Positions 6,833 to 14,691 of a DNA stretch of 64,000 nucleotides are shown piece after piece. The position numbers were made by a program, and so were the translations under genes. The stretch is taken from positions 1-64,000 of the forward strand of contig JAFRTG010000033.1 in assembly GCA_017427265.1 (NCBI GenBank), written 5' to 3'. The notes beneath the pieces are model-generated. The model was not told the DNA's origin, did not search any database, and was given only the letters and a program-made list of their open reading frames with translations. The DNA comes from Oscillospiraceae bacterium. Its GTDB lineage: Bacteria; Bacillota; Clostridia; Oscillospirales; Ruminococcaceae. Each line of letters starts with the position of its first letter. The first letter of the stretch is position 1.

Positions 6833-8617
6833 ATGATGAAGAAACTACGAAAACTGGCTGTATTACAGGCTGCCTGTCTGCTGGCGACCGGCGGAGCGAC
6901 GCTGCTCCCTGCGGCGCCGGAGCTTTCGATTACGGCATCTGCCTACAGTGAGGAAAAGGCAGGGGACTTTACAATCCGGAAGTATGAGACCTATGTGGAG
7001 ATCGTAAAGTACAACGGCGAAGAGACCGAAGTGACGATTCCGGGTACGATCGACGGGCTGCCGGTGCTGAGTATTTGTGATTGTTCAATTTATTCTTCTG
7101 ACGCTTCTATGTTTGCTTCTTCACTGAAAGCAAAAATAACTTCTGTTTCTCTGCCGGATTCACTGTTGAATATCGGAAGTGCAGCATTTAACGGGTGTAC
7201 TTCGCTGAAATCTATTGTGATTCCGGAGTCTGCTACTGTTATCAAAAGCTATGCTTTCAGCGGCTGTTCATCGTTGGAAAAGATACAGCTGCCGAAAAAA
7301 CTGCAATCTATTCCGGCGTACTGCTTTGATGGATGCAAAAGTTTAGATGAGATTCAGGTTCCGAAAACGGTTTCGGCGATTGAAACATATGCTTTTCATA
7401 ATTGCAATTCACTGGAATTATTCAAGGTGCCGGAGAAAGTCACTTCAATTTCAAACTATTCGTTTTCCGGTTGTACCAGTCTGACAAGCATTTCATTTCC
7501 GGACAATTTGAAAAGTATTGGAATGGAGGCGTTTTGGGGTTGTAAGAGCCTGAAGGAAATCGGAATTCCGGAAGGAGTTACTTCAATCGGCAGTTCTGCT
7601 TTTCAGGGGTGTACAAATATAAAAGAGGTTGTTATTCCTTCAACCATGAATTCTTTAGGAGCAGGGGCGTTTAAGAACTGTGAACGTCTGGAAAAGATCT
7701 CGTTTTTGAACCCTCGGTGTAGTTTTGCTTTGTGTACTGCAAATGCAATCTGCAACTATATTCTGAACAATTATTGTTATTATAACGGCGTCATCTGCGG
7801 TTATGACGGTTCGACCGCAGAAGAATTCGCAAACAAATACAGCACCTATGAATTTGAATCGCTCGGTCCGGCCTCTGCCGCAACAACCACGGCCAAGGTG
7901 ACAACGACTGCCGTCCCCGCAACGACTGTCACCACGCAGACCACCGCTCTGCCGACAACGTCAGCTGCAAAGGTCTCCGCATCCAGAGTGACAACAACCG
8001 CCACGCAGGCCGTCAGCACGAAAACCGGCACCACGGCAAAGGTTTCCGCGACCAGATTGACAACAACCGCCACACAGGCTGTCAGCACGAAAACCGGCAC
8101 CACGGCAAAAGTCTCCGCGACCAGATTGACAACGACTGCCACACAGGCTGTCAGCACGAAAACCGGCACCACGGCAAAGGTCTCCGCGACAAAAGTGACA
8201 ACAACTGCCACACAGGCTGTCAGCACAAAGACCGGTACCACGGCAAAAGTCTCCGCGACAAAAGCGACAACAACCGGAACACAAATCCGGACAACCGCCC
8301 GTGCGACTGAGACCGCGATCGTCACAACCACAGCCGTTCCCGCAGACCAGCCACTTGAAACCGGCGACCTCACAGGCGACGACAAAGTCAATCTCCGGGA
8401 CGTCCGCGAGGCGCTGAAGGAGTACACCTATACCTTCATTGATTTGCCAAGCATCCTGAACGAATCGCAGAAAAAGGCTGCGGATATCGACGGCGACAGC
8501 AAAATCACGCTGAAGGACGTCCGCATGATCCTGAAATACTACACGTATAACAGTGTCTCCAAGCTGAGTGTCACATGGGAGGATATCAAAACCGGAAAGA
8601 AACCGGAGGAAGAATAA
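6833..8617 (+). CDS. secreted BspA-type leucine-rich-repeat protein with C-terminal dockerin
   Basis: 594 residues. A lysine-rich N-terminus and hydrophobic stretch (about 1-38, ending near ITASAYS) form a signal peptide. Residues about 104-293 hold eight to nine LRR_5 repeats of the pattern L-P-x-x-(L/V)-x-x-I-x-x-x-A-F-x-G-C-x-S-L. Residues about 345-500 are a Thr/Ala linker with a 23-residue tandem repeat. Residues about 505-575 form a type I dockerin with two calcium loops, DLTGDDKVNLRD and DIDGDSKITLKD. The protein is therefore exported and can dock onto a cohesin, as in ruminococcal cellulosome-like systems; the LRR part suggests binding to protein or host surfaces. The ATG at 6836 is an equally good start. 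The LRR segment is visibly richer in A/T than the linker and dockerin, suggesting a module of separate origin. Confidence 0.88.
   Translation: MMKKLRKLAVLQAACLLATGGATLLPAAPELSITASAYSEEKAGDFTIRKYETYVEIVKYNGEETEVTIPGTIDGLPVLSICDCSIYSSDASMFASSLKAKITSVSLPDSLLNIGSAAFNGCTSLKSIVIPESATVIKSYAFSGCSSLEKIQLPKKLQSIPAYCFDGCKSLDEIQVPKTVSAIETYAFHNCNSLELFKVPEKVTSISNYSFSGCTSLTSISFPDNLKSIGMEAFWGCKSLKEIGIPEGVTSIGSSAFQGCTNIKEVVIPSTMNSLGAGAFKNCERLEKISFLNPRCSFALCTANAICNYILNNYCYYNGVICGYDGSTAEEFANKYSTYEFESLGPASAATTTAKVTTTAVPATTVTTQTTALPTTSAAKVSASRVTTTATQAVSTKTGTTAKVSATRLTTTATQAVSTKTGTTAKVSATRLTTTATQAVSTKTGTTAKVSATKVTTTATQAVSTKTGTTAKVSATKATTTGTQIRTTARATETAIVTTTAVPADQPLETGDLTGDDKVNLRDVREALKEYTYTFIDLPSILNESQKKAADIDGDSKITLKDVRMILKYYTYNSVSKLSVTWEDIKTGKKPEEE
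7967..8284 (+). repeat. 69-bp in-frame tandem repeat (about 4.6 copies)
   Basis: Four full units start at 7967, 8036, 8105 and 8174, and a partial fifth starts at 8243. Each encodes 23 residues beginning AKVSA and ending TKTGTT, making the threonine-rich linker between the LRR and dockerin modules. Copies differ mainly at synonymous positions and at the residue pair RV/RL/KV/KA. Confidence 0.9.
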
Positions 8618-8630
8618 GACCGGCAAACCG

Positions 8631-8675
8631 GCGCCGCCGTGCAGAGAAGATCTGTGCGGCGGCGCTTTTTGTTTT
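8631..8675 (+). terminator. strong terminator after the LRR-dockerin gene
   Basis: A 15-bp stem starting GCGCCGCCG (8631-8645 with 8651-8665) is followed by TTTTTGTTTT. Confidence 0.85.
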
Positions 8676-8677
8676 GC

Positions 8678-8707
8678 TTGACAATGCCGCCGGCCCTGTG
8701 GTATAAT
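8678..8707 (+). promoter_or_regulatory. sigma-A promoter of the Stn-like operon
   Basis: TTGACA (8678-8683) and TATAAT (8702-8707), spacing 18. Confidence 0.75.
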
Positions 8708-8716
8708 GAATCCATA

Positions 8717-8752
8717 CCGTAATATTGCGTAGATTTATACGGAATATTACGG
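8717..8752. promoter_or_regulatory. 10-bp inverted repeat just after the start of transcription
   Basis: CCGTAATATT (8717-8726) and AATATTACGG (8743-8752) are perfect inverted repeats with a 16-base spacer, lying at about +4 to +39 of the operon transcript. It fits an operator or a leader hairpin. It does not resemble the known Rex site. Confidence 0.5.
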
Positions 8753-8827
8753 ATTATGATGGGATTTTTCGGCATCCGCCCGCCGGAAGGGCGGCGCACT
8801 GGCTGCAGTGCGGAAAAGGAGTATCAC

Positions 8828-9328
8828 ATGGAATGTGCGTGCACAAAGCAAAAAAGCGATCTCTCGCTGCTGGCGCCTGTGCTTGCGGAATATGCTTCCG
8901 TCCGGGGGAGTCTGATTACGATTTTGCAGAAGGCGCAGGAAATTTACGGCTGGCTGCCTGTTGATGTGATCTATCACATCGCGGAGCAGACCGGTACAAC
9001 GCCTGCCCGCGTGCTCGGCGTTGCAACTTTTTATACGCAGTTCCGGTTTCAGCCGGTCGGCAAGTATCTGATTATGCTCTGTGACGGAACGGCCTGCCAT
9101 GTCAACGGCAGCGCTGCGATTGCCGCTGCCCTGCGGGAATATCTGCATGTGGAAAACGGCGGCACCACCGCGGACGGTCTGTTTTCGCTCAGCATTGTTG
9201 CATGTCTCGGCTGCTGCTCGCTCTCACCGGTCATGATGGTCAATGAAGATACCTACGGTTCCCTGACGCCGCAGTCGGCGCTGGCGATTATGAAGGATAT
9301 TCAGGCAAAGGAGGCGGCACAGGCATGA
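8828..9328 (+). CDS. NuoE-like [2Fe-2S] thioredoxin-fold subunit (StnA/HydC/HndA type)
   Basis: 166 residues. The helical N-terminal half (ending GWLPVDVIYHIAE) and thioredoxin-like C-terminal half match the 24-kDa NADH dehydrogenase subunit. The four cluster ligands are visible as C-x4-C in LCDGTACHVNG and C-x3-C in ACLGCCS. It carries one [2Fe-2S] cluster in soluble flavin complexes. The open frame starts earlier, but ATG 8828 has GGAG six bases upstream. The stop overlaps the next start by four bases (ATGA), as expected for subunits of one complex. Confidence 0.85.
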   Translation: MECACTKQKSDLSLLAPVLAEYASVRGSLITILQKAQEIYGWLPVDVIYHIAEQTGTTPARVLGVATFYTQFRFQPVGKYLIMLCDGTACHVNGSAAIAAALREYLHVENGGTTADGLFSLSIVACLGCCSLSPVMMVNEDTYGSLTPQSALAIMKDIQAKEAAQA

Positions 9329-11082
9329 GAATTGCAGTCGGACAGGGAAGCTGCGGCATCGCAGCCGGAGCAGCAAAGGTCTGTGCGGCGCTGCAGGAGC
9401 AGCTTCCGCCGAACGTAAAGCTCGGAACAGTCGGCTGCATCGGCATGTGCTGGCTGGAACCGATCGTGGATATTTATGACGATGACAATACGCTGCTGCA
9501 CCGTCTGGTGCGTGTCAGACCGGAGGATGCGGCGCGCATTCTCAAATGGACGCAGGACGGGGAAGATTTCAATATCATGGATCTGATAATCGGGAAAGAC
9601 GATGCGCAGTTCCTCACACAGCAGACGCGCATCGCACTGCGCAACTGCGGTTTGATTGATCCGGAGTCGATTGAAAGTGCATTGGCAGCCGGCGGTTATT
9701 CTGCTGTCGGAAGGATTCTTTCTGCCGACAGCGGCATGACCCCGGAAGAAGTGATTGAATGCATCAAAGTATCCGGCCTTGCGGGCAGAGGCGGCGCGGG
9801 CTTTCCGACATGGTTCAAGTGGAACGCTGCGCGGCAGTCGCCCGGAAATGAGAAATATCTGATCTGCAATGCGGACGAGGGCGACCCCGGCGCATTCATG
9901 GACAGAGCGGTCATCGAATCCGACCCGCATACGCTGATTGAAGGTATGCTGATCGGCGCCTACGCGATCGGTGCGCAGGAAGCGATCGTCTATGTCCGTG
10001 CGGAATATCCGCTGGCAATCAGACGGCTGGAACACGCGATCGAAGAAGCGCGTGCCGCCGGTTATATCGGCAAAAACATCATGGGCTCGGATTTCTCCTG
10101 CGAATTCCGCATCAAGGCGGGCGCAGGTGCGTTCGTCTGCGGTGAGGAGACGGCGCTGATCGAATCGCTGCAGGGACAGCGCGGCATGCCGCGTCTGAAG
10201 CCGCCGTTTCCGGCGGAAGCGGGCTACTGGAATCAGCCGTCCAACATCAACAATGTGGAGACCTTTGCCAATGTTGCATGGATTATCAACAACGGCGGCG
10301 AGGCGTTTGCGGCCATGGGCACTGCGGATTCCAAGGGTACAAAGGTTTTTGCGCTGACCGGAAAAATCCGGCGCGGCGGACTGGTTGAAATCCCGATGGG
10401 CATGACGCTGCGGCAGGTGATTTTTGACATCGGCGGCGGCATCCGGGACGGCAAGGCGTTCAAGGCCGTGCAGATGGGCGGCCCGTCCGGCGGCTGTATT
10501 CCCGCGGAGCTGCTTGACACTGTGATTGACTATAAAAAGCTCGCGGCGACCGGTGCGATCATGGGCTCCGGCGGCATGGTCGTCATGGATGCGGACACCT
10601 GCATGGTCAGCATGGCGAAATTCTTCCTCGATTTCACAGCAAAGGAATCCTGCGGAAAATGCGTGCACTGCCGCATCGGCACAAAGCGTCTGCAGGAGAT
10701 TCTGACGCGGATTGTCGAAGGAAACGGCCGTGCGGGCGATATCGAGCTGCTGGAAGAGCTCTGCCTTGCCGTGCGCGACGGTGCGCTCTGCGGCCTCGGC
10801 CAGACGGCGCCGAATCCGGTGCTTTCGACGCTGCGGTATTTCCGGGACGAATTCGAGGCGCATATTCGTGATAAGCAATGTCCCGCTCATAGCTGCACCG
10901 CGCTGCTGCGTTACGGAATCGACGCGGACACATGCAGGGGCTGTACGCTCTGCGCGAAGAAATGTCCAGTTTCCGCGATTTCCGGCACCGCGAAGAACGC
11001 GCACCGCATCGACCCGGACATCTGCGTCCGCTGCGGCGCCTGCTATGCGGTATGCAAATTCGGCGCGGTCAGAAAGCTGTGA
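9325..11082 (+). CDS. NuoF-like FMN/NADH-binding subunit with C-terminal ferredoxin domain (StnB/HydB type)
   Basis: 585 residues. Order of domains: thioredoxin-like [2Fe-2S] segment at the N-terminus (GCIGMCW near residue 38); FMN/NAD(H) Rossmann-like core with GLAGRGGAGFPTWFKW (about 152) and CNADEGDPGAFMDR (about 180); SLBB segment; NuoF C-terminal [4Fe-4S] site ESCGKCVHCRIGT (about 440); then a two-cluster ferredoxin domain with CRGCTLCAKKCP and CVRCGACYAVCK. This extended architecture is that of the flavin subunit in electron-bifurcating HydABC, HndABCD and Stn complexes, where NADH is oxidised or reduced at the FMN. It lies between the NuoE-like and GltD-like genes; no hydrogenase catalytic subunit is present. 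Confidence 0.9.
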   Translation: MRIAVGQGSCGIAAGAAKVCAALQEQLPPNVKLGTVGCIGMCWLEPIVDIYDDDNTLLHRLVRVRPEDAARILKWTQDGEDFNIMDLIIGKDDAQFLTQQTRIALRNCGLIDPESIESALAAGGYSAVGRILSADSGMTPEEVIECIKVSGLAGRGGAGFPTWFKWNAARQSPGNEKYLICNADEGDPGAFMDRAVIESDPHTLIEGMLIGAYAIGAQEAIVYVRAEYPLAIRRLEHAIEEARAAGYIGKNIMGSDFSCEFRIKAGAGAFVCGEETALIESLQGQRGMPRLKPPFPAEAGYWNQPSNINNVETFANVAWIINNGGEAFAAMGTADSKGTKVFALTGKIRRGGLVEIPMGMTLRQVIFDIGGGIRDGKAFKAVQMGGPSGGCIPAELLDTVIDYKKLAATGAIMGSGGMVVMDADTCMVSMAKFFLDFTAKESCGKCVHCRIGTKRLQEILTRIVEGNGRAGDIELLEELCLAVRDGALCGLGQTAPNPVLSTLRYFRDEFEAHIRDKQCPAHSCTALLRYGIDADTCRGCTLCAKKCPVSAISGTAKNAHRIDPDICVRCGACYAVCKFGAVRKL

Positions 11083-11094
11083 GGGGGGATTTCC

Positions 11095-13152
11095 ATGAGT
11101 CAGATACATTTTACAATCAACGGCAAGCCCTGCGTCTGCGAGGCGGGAACGTCGATTCTGCAGGCAGCCAAGCTGAACGGCATCGGGATTCCGAACCTCT
11201 GCAATGATGAGAGCGTGCGTGTATACGGCGCCTGCGGTCTGTGTGCGGTCGAGGTGCTGGATGACGGCAGAGGCCGTCCGGTGCCGAAGCTGCTGCGGGC
11301 GTGCTCGGCCAAGGCGATGGAAGGCTATGCCGTGCGGTTTGATACCGAACGTGTCAATCAGGCGCGCAGAATTGCGCTGGAGCTGCTGATGAGCGATCAT
11401 ACCGGCGACTGCCGCGGCCCGTGTCAGCTGCACTGTCCGGCAGGCACCGACTGTCAGGGCTATGTGAAGAAAATTGCACAGGGCGATTTCCGCGGCGCTG
11501 TGGAGATCATCAAGGAGAAGATTCCGCTGCCTGCTTCGATCGGCAGAGTGTGTCCGCATCCCTGTGAACAGAACTGCCGCAGGGGCATGGTCGAGGCGCC
11601 GCTTTCGATTGCGCTCCTGAAAGCACATGCGGCCGACCGTGATCTTGCAGGCGACACCTACCGTCCCGTCCCGGCTGCGGATACCGGCAAGCGGGTCGCG
11701 GTGATCGGCGGCGGCCCTGCGGGTCTGACGGCAGCTTATTATCTGAGACAGAAGGGGCACGGCGTCACGGTTTACGATGCCGCTGCGAAAATGGGCGGTA
11801 TGCTGCGCTATGGCATTCCGGCCTACCGTCTGCCGAAAGACCTGCTCGACCGCGAGATTGCAGAGATCGAGCGGCTCGGCATCACCATGAAAAACAATGT
11901 CCGGCTCGGCAGCGATATCACGCTGGAGCAGCTGCGGCAGGAATATGACGCGGTGATTCTTGCGACCGGCGCATGGAGCAGCATGAATATGCGCGTGCCG
12001 GGCGAGACGCTTGACGGCGTAACCGGCGGCATTCAGTTTTTGCATGATATCAGCTCCGGAGAGGGCGCTGTGCCCGATCTGACCGGCAAGCGGGTCGCGG
12101 TCTGCGGCGGCGGCAATACGGCAATGGATGCCTGCCGGACGGCGGTTCGCTGCGGTGCGGACAAGGTCTATGTGATCTACCGCAGAACGCGCAGCGAGAT
12201 GCCCGCGGAGGAAATCGAGATTGCGGAAGCCGCGGAAGAGGGCGTGATCTATCAATTCCTGACGAATCCCGCGGAAATCATCGGAGAAAACGGGCATGTG
12301 AAGCAGCTTAAACTGCAAATCATGGAGCTCGGCGAACCCGATGCGTCCGGACGGCGTTCGCCGGTGCCGGTCGAGGGCAAATTTGAATATCTGGACGTCG
12401 ATCTTGTTATTATGGCTATCGGCCAGAAGCCGGATGCTGCCGGTCTGGACGGCATTCAGCTGACGAAAAAAGGTACTGTCGAAGCGGATGAATCAACCTT
12501 CCTGACAAATCTGCCGGATGTGTATGCAATCGGTGATGCAACGAACCGCGGCGCATCCATTGCGGTTGAGGCGATCGGCGAGGCGGGACGCTGTGCGGCT
12601 GTCGTCGATTCGGCACTGCGCGGAGAGATGCAGCCTTACCGTGCGCCGTTCTATTCCCGGAAGCAGGTCACGGCGGAGGATCTTGCCGACCGTGAAAAGC
12701 AGCCGCGCTGTCAGATGCCGGTGCGTCCGGCGGCGGAACGGCGTCAGGATTTTGCGCCGGTCAGTCCCGGTATCACCGATGAAACAGCGGTGCGGGAGGC
12801 GAAGCGCTGCCTCGAATGCGGCTGCCATGATTATGCGGAATGCAGGCTGATCCGCTATGCGCAGCAGCAGGAGATTCATCCGGAGCGACTGGACGGTGTG
12901 AAGAATCCGTCCGAAAAAGAACGCAGACTCGTCTGTATTGAACGCGACAACGGCAAATGTATCCTCTGCGGGCTCTGCGTGCGCATCTGCGATGAGGCTG
13001 CAAAGCAGGGCATTCTCGGTCTTGTCGGCCGCGGCTTTGAAACGGCAGTCAAGCCGGAATTTCAGAATCCCGCTGCGGTTGAGATTTGCAGAACATGCAA
13101 AAAATGTGCGATTGCCTGTCCGACCGGTGCGCTGAAAATCCTTACGGAATAA
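11095..13152 (+). CDS. GltD/NfnB-like FAD and NAD(P)H oxidoreductase with N- and C-terminal iron-sulfur domains (StnC type)
   Basis: 685 residues. Residues 1-75 are a plant-type [2Fe-2S] ferredoxin (Cys36, 47, 50, 70). Next comes the GltD-type cluster region (CRGPCQLHCPAGTDC), an FAD Rossmann fold (VIGGGPAG near 202) and an NAD(P)H fold (VCGGGNTAMDA near 335). The C-terminus adds CLECGCHDYAEC and a two-cluster ferredoxin with CILCGLCVRIC and CRTCKKCAIACP. The core is homologous to NfnB and the small subunit of glutamate synthase. In the same transcript as NuoE/NuoF-like subunits, it most resembles StnC of the Sporomusa-type transhydrogenase, which couples NADH, NADPH and ferredoxin pools. A stand-alone oxidoreductase is the alternative. 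The RBS is GGGGGG, nine bases before the ATG. Confidence 0.82.
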   Translation: MSQIHFTINGKPCVCEAGTSILQAAKLNGIGIPNLCNDESVRVYGACGLCAVEVLDDGRGRPVPKLLRACSAKAMEGYAVRFDTERVNQARRIALELLMSDHTGDCRGPCQLHCPAGTDCQGYVKKIAQGDFRGAVEIIKEKIPLPASIGRVCPHPCEQNCRRGMVEAPLSIALLKAHAADRDLAGDTYRPVPAADTGKRVAVIGGGPAGLTAAYYLRQKGHGVTVYDAAAKMGGMLRYGIPAYRLPKDLLDREIAEIERLGITMKNNVRLGSDITLEQLRQEYDAVILATGAWSSMNMRVPGETLDGVTGGIQFLHDISSGEGAVPDLTGKRVAVCGGGNTAMDACRTAVRCGADKVYVIYRRTRSEMPAEEIEIAEAAEEGVIYQFLTNPAEIIGENGHVKQLKLQIMELGEPDASGRRSPVPVEGKFEYLDVDLVIMAIGQKPDAAGLDGIQLTKKGTVEADESTFLTNLPDVYAIGDATNRGASIAVEAIGEAGRCAAVVDSALRGEMQPYRAPFYSRKQVTAEDLADREKQPRCQMPVRPAAERRQDFAPVSPGITDETAVREAKRCLECGCHDYAECRLIRYAQQQEIHPERLDGVKNPSEKERRLVCIERDNGKCILCGLCVRICDEAAKQGILGLVGRGFETAVKPEFQNPAAVEICRTCKKCAIACPTGALKILTE

Positions 13153-13160
13153 AAATTTGC

Positions 13161-13179
13161 CGCATGATTTCGTCATGCG
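13161..13179. other. short hairpin after the Stn-like operon
   Basis: CGCATGA and TCATGCG surround a five-base loop. The T-tract lies on the minus-strand side only, so its role as terminator for the plus-strand operon is doubtful. Confidence 0.3.
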
Positions 13180-13190
13180 CGCTGTGCCGC

Positions 13191-13220
13191 TTGACAAAAG
13201 CAGACCGGTGCGGCTATAAT
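13191..13220 (+). promoter_or_regulatory. sigma-A promoter of the nitroreductase gene
   Basis: TTGACA (13191-13196) and TATAAT (13215-13220), spacing 18. Confidence 0.7.
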
Positions 13221-13267
13221 AAAGCTGACCGGTCTGACCGGATCATCGGATTGAATGAGGTGTTCCT

Positions 13268-13804
13268 ATGAATGAGATTTTTGAGCGGCACAGCTACCGC
13301 GGCGCTTATCTGCCGGAGCCTGTTCCGCGTGCCGACCTGACGAAGATTATGGAGGCAGGCCTTGCGGCGCCTTCCGGCTGCAACAAGCAGACGACCTCGC
13401 TGATTGCCGTGGACGACCCTGCGCTGCTGGCGGAGATTTTTGCAATTATGGAGCTTTCGTTCTGCAAATCGGCGCCCGCGGTGATCTGCGTGCTGACAAA
13501 GCGCATCGTGGCCTACCGCGACGGCTGGGGCAAAGAACGCTGGTACGGCGTGCAGGATTATGCGGCGGCGATCGAGAACATGCTGCTCGAAGCAGTCTCG
13601 CTCGGCTATCAGAGCTGCTGGCTCGAAGGGCATGTCACCGATGCCGATGAGCAGGGAAAGCGGATCGCGGCGCTGCTCGGTGTGCCGGAAGAATATCAGC
13701 TGGTCTGCGTGCTGCCGCTCGGCAAGGCGGCGGAACCGCTGAAAACAGCGAAAAAGCGGCCGTTCGCGGAGCGCGCATGGTTCAACCGCTTCGGTCAGGA
13801 CTGA
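13268..13804 (+). CDS. nitroreductase-family flavoprotein
   Basis: 178 residues, the usual size for a single-domain FMN-dependent nitroreductase. The N-terminus ERHSYRGAYLPEPVP is the R-x-S-x-R phosphate-binding motif of the family, followed by AGLAAPSGCNKQTTSLIAV (FMN/substrate region) and, near residue 115, LGYQSCWLEG, which packs on the flavin. These enzymes use NAD(P)H to reduce nitro compounds, quinones or flavins; the physiological substrate is unknown. It has its own promoter and GAGG ribosome-binding site (13257-13260), so it is separate from the upstream redox operon. Confidence 0.85.
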   Translation: MNEIFERHSYRGAYLPEPVPRADLTKIMEAGLAAPSGCNKQTTSLIAVDDPALLAEIFAIMELSFCKSAPAVICVLTKRIVAYRDGWGKERWYGVQDYAAAIENMLLEAVSLGYQSCWLEGHVTDADEQGKRIAALLGVPEEYQLVCVLPLGKAAEPLKTAKKRPFAERAWFNRFGQD

Positions 13805-13816
13805 CATATATTACGC

Positions 13817-14005
13817 AAAAAGGTATCGCTGCGCAGTGATCTGATGATCTGTAGATGAGGATGTATCCCCGGAATTTTTTTTTGTAAAACAACGCAGCTA
13901 CAAATATTTCATCAAAGCAGGATTTTCAAAGAATTCTATTCCTCTGGCGTGACTTGGTTGCGCTTGCTCGCAAACTGACTGCGAAGCGGGCGAGAGACCT
14001 CATTA
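13817..14005 (+). repeat. dispersed intergenic repeat, family 2 (copy at 13.8 kb)
   Basis: It starts with AAAGGTATCGCTGCGC and ends with GCGAAGCGGGCGAGAGACC. Both ends, and much of the 13916-14005 part, recur at 56391-56605. Shorter pieces with GGTATCGC(T/G)GCGC occur at 29741, 58729-58762 (inverted) and 25077-25100 (inverted). No open frame is conserved, so it looks non-coding. Confidence 0.6.
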
Positions 14006-14045
14006 TAAATTCATCGGAGATACTTCTTAAAATTGACAGACTGTG

Positions 14046-14080
14046 CGCTTCTTCGGCACCGAGCCGGAGAAGCGTTTTTT
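14046..14080 (+). terminator. strong terminator upstream of the feo promoter
   Basis: CGCTTCTTCGG (14046-14056) pairs with CCGGAGAAGCG (14064-14074), then TTTTTT. It shields the feo operon from upstream transcripts. Confidence 0.8.
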
Positions 14081-14158
14081 GCGGTTCGGTAAAACGTACA
14101 AACTGTTTGACGGCTCTTTTTTTGATTTTGGCGTTCTGTCAAATTTTCGGAGGGCGTC

Positions 14159-14187
14159 TTGACAAATGATATGCTGCAGGCTATAAT
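14159..14187 (+). promoter_or_regulatory. sigma-A promoter of the feo operon
   Basis: TTGACA (14159-14164) and TATAAT (14182-14187), spacing 17. Confidence 0.8.
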
Positions 14188-14195
14188 AAAGATGA

Positions 14196-14213
14196 GGTTA
14201 GGTGAAACTAACC
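14196..14213. promoter_or_regulatory. DtxR/IdeR-like iron box 1
   Basis: GGTTAG-N6-CTAACC, a perfect inverted repeat at the transcription start of feoA. It resembles the TTAGGTTAGnCTAACCTAA-type operator of DtxR/IdeR iron repressors in the half-site but has a six-base centre. A second copy lies 70 bases downstream. Confidence 0.55.
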
Positions 14214-14265
14214 CGATGCAGAACAGGACGGGTCGAAAATGACCGGCCTTTGTATTTGGTATATA

Positions 14266-14283
14266 GGTTAGCAAATTCTAACT
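14266..14283. promoter_or_regulatory. DtxR/IdeR-like iron box 2
   Basis: GGTTAG-N6-CTAACT, same half-sites and spacing as box 1, inside the feo leader. Confidence 0.5.
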
Positions 14284-14376
14284 TATTGCATTCGGAGCAG
14301 CTGGCATGCTGTCCGGATACGAAACGTGCACAGCTCCGGTGTCAGCAGACATCCGGGCAGAGGGCGGAGGATGGTT

Positions 14377-14601
14377 ATGATGCGAACACTGAAGGATACG
14401 CCGATCGGCGCAACGGTTAAGGTGAAGAAGCTGCACGGCGAAGGCGCGATCAAGCGCAGAATCATGGATATGGGCGTGACAAAGGGCACTGCGGTGACCG
14501 TGAGAAAGGTTGCACCGCTCGGAGATCCGCTGGAGCTGACGCTGCGCGGCTACGAGCTGAGCCTGCGCAAGGCGGATGCGGAAATGATCGAGGTCGAATA
14601 A
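14377..14601 (+). CDS. feoA: ferrous iron transport protein A
   Basis: 74 residues, a small SH3-like domain. The sequence MMRTLKDTPIGATVKVKKL, the central RRIMDMGVTKGTAVTVRKVAPLGDPLEL and the ending IEVE match FeoA, the cytoplasmic regulator or assembly partner of FeoB. Three ATGs (14371, 14377, 14380) cluster behind GGAGG at 14366-14370; 14377 gives the best spacing (six bases). It precedes feoB by 90 bases, behind the iron-box promoter. Confidence 0.9.
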   Translation: MMRTLKDTPIGATVKVKKLHGEGAIKRRIMDMGVTKGTAVTVRKVAPLGDPLELTLRGYELSLRKADAEMIEVE

Positions 14602-14691
14602 CAGGTTTTTATATCTTACGTCGCATTGTACAGCGTATGATAAACCGCGGCGGACGCATGGCCGCGGACAGCAGGAAAGGACCGTTTGACA

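Noticed and set aside
7967-8284. CRISPR-like direct repeats
   Set aside because: The 69-bp units are contiguous, in frame and encode a Thr-rich linker; there are no spacers.
8717-8752. Rex redox-repressor site
   Set aside because: The arms CCGTAATATT do not match the TTGTGA/TTGTTAA-type Rex half-sites, so it is reported only as an unidentified inverted repeat.
9301-12318. A 1005-codon open frame on the minus strand across the Stn-like operon
   Set aside because: It is antisense to three well-supported iron-sulfur subunits and rich in His/Arg/Gln as expected of a mirror frame. No motif was found.
8828-13152. Electron-bifurcating [FeFe]-hydrogenase (HydABC)
   Set aside because: NuoE/NuoF-like subunits fit, but the third subunit is GltD/NfnB-like and has no H-cluster motifs; no hydrogenase catalytic gene is in the window.
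14196-14283. A riboswitch in the feo leader
   Set aside because: The two small GTTAG/CTAAC inverted repeats look like protein-binding boxes; no known aptamer core was recognised in the 190-base leader.
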